Shown: positions 12,625 to 13,002 of the stretch, one piece after another
Layout: every line of letters starts with the position of its first letter
Numbering within the stretch: position 1 is the stretch's first letter
Origin: JBOGGN01 sp050744165
Lineage (GTDB): Bacteria > Actinomycetota > Acidimicrobiia > Acidimicrobiales > Palsa-688
DNA length: 13,002 bases
Assembly (NCBI GenBank): GCA_050744165.1
Contig: JBOGGN010000427.1
Span: forward strand, 1-13,002
Direction of reading: 5' to 3'
Translations under genes and position numbers: made by a program
The notes under the pieces: model-generated
Told to the model about the DNA's origin: nothing
The model's database searches: none
The model's input: only the letters and a program-made list of their open reading frames with translations

Positions 12625-13002
12625 CTAGTCACCGACCTGCGTGTTCTCACTCGGAACGCCTAAATCGTGACTTGCCTTTTCAATGAAGTCGGCCTTGCCG
12701 AGTTGGGAGATGTAGATAATGCAGTCTTCAGGGCCCAGGAACTTTTCGTTGTGGAACTGCCATGCCGGCTGAAACACATACGACCCGGGGGTCAGCTCCT
12801 TCGGGGCGCTGCAGTCGCCTTCGACTGTGTGGATCCAGTTCCCCTGCACCAAGACCGCGTGGTAGTCCGTCGCGTGAGAGTGCATGCCCGCCTCGAATCC
12901 GCCGCCTGGCTGCTTCAGCAGCATACCGAACGGACCTTTTTCGTGGTCGCCCCACAAGACCGAAAACTTAACGGGTGAGCCCGGATGCATATCCTGCCAC
13001 TT
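12625..13002 (-). CDS. Cupin-fold protein (DUF4437-like), N-terminus beyond the right edge
   Basis: 125 residues of a minus-strand gene are visible; the frame is still open at the window end, so the start is outside. An internal ATG at 12990 exists but KWQD before it reads like the family's usual WxD start of the domain, so it is not taken as the start. The cupin barrel is recognisable: a strand PVKFSVLWGDHEKGPFGMLL (11-29), then the metal-site histidines in GMHSHATDYH (39-48), GNWIHTVEG (54-62), and the second motif PGSYVFQPAWQFHNEKF (72-88) with His84. Function is unknown; the cupin metal site suggests a small-molecule enzyme or binding protein. Its codons are visibly less G/C-rich than those of the box genes (TTT, AAA and ATA-type triplets are more frequent), and it lies beside recombinase debris, so acquisition by transfer is possible. 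Confidence 0.78.
   Translation of the reverse strand, partial: KWQDMHPGSPVKFSVLWGDHEKGPFGMLLKQPGGGFEAGMHSHATDYHAVLVQGNWIHTVEGDCSAPKELTPGSYVFQPAWQFHNEKFLGPEDCIIYISQLGKADFIEKASHDLGVPSENTQVGD

Overview
The window is high-GC bacterial DNA. Real genes show strong G/C bias at codon third positions, AGGAG-type ribosome binding sites are common, and the gene families (MerR and PP2C regulators, a PAS-GAF-SpoIIE phosphatase, aerobic benzoyl-CoA genes, a ChaB/Rho_N stress protein, candidate GGGTA-type promoters) fit a soil or aquatic actinobacterium. Acidimicrobiia or a relative is possible, but that is inference from gene style and not a placement. No rRNA, tRNA, CRISPR array or intact insertion sequence was recognised.

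Left part (about 1-6400, all minus strand, so transcription runs right to left): an operon-like series of MerR-PP2C fusion (6377 to 5373), ClpX-type zinc-finger protein (5258 to 4881), boxC (4847 to 3189), boxB (3187 to 1778) and a benzoate-CoA ligase (1766 to 180), followed by a fragment that leaves the window. The ligase would make benzoyl-CoA, BoxB would epoxidise it with O2, and BoxC would open and cleave the ring, which is the aerobic 'box' route of benzoate breakdown. The reductase BoxA is not in the window. The MerR-PP2C gene has a textbook MerR promoter with a 19-bp spacer and a dyad inside it.

Middle part (about 6400-9140): a divergent aldo/keto reductase, a RibD/dihydrofolate-reductase-like protein behind an operator-like set of palindromes, a convergent AhpD-like carboxymuconolactone decarboxylase family protein, and a short frameshifted gene remnant.

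Right part (about 9140-13002): a PAS-GAF-SpoIIE (PP2C-type) phosphatase on the plus strand. Two minus-strand genes follow: a YbhB/PEBP family protein and a ChaB/Rho_N protein. Both are preceded by matching GG[C/G][T/A]TT-N16-GGGTA[A/T] elements that resemble SigB/SigF-type stress promoters. Beyond them lies a patch of broken genes, including the C-terminal end of a dead tyrosine recombinase, and then a cupin gene cut by the right edge.

The most unusual item is the MerR DNA-binding domain fused to a complete PP2C serine/threonine phosphatase, with a perfect internal Shine-Dalgarno and ATG that could also give free phosphatase. It sits directly upstream of, and in the same direction as, a zinc-finger protein and the benzoyl-CoA genes.
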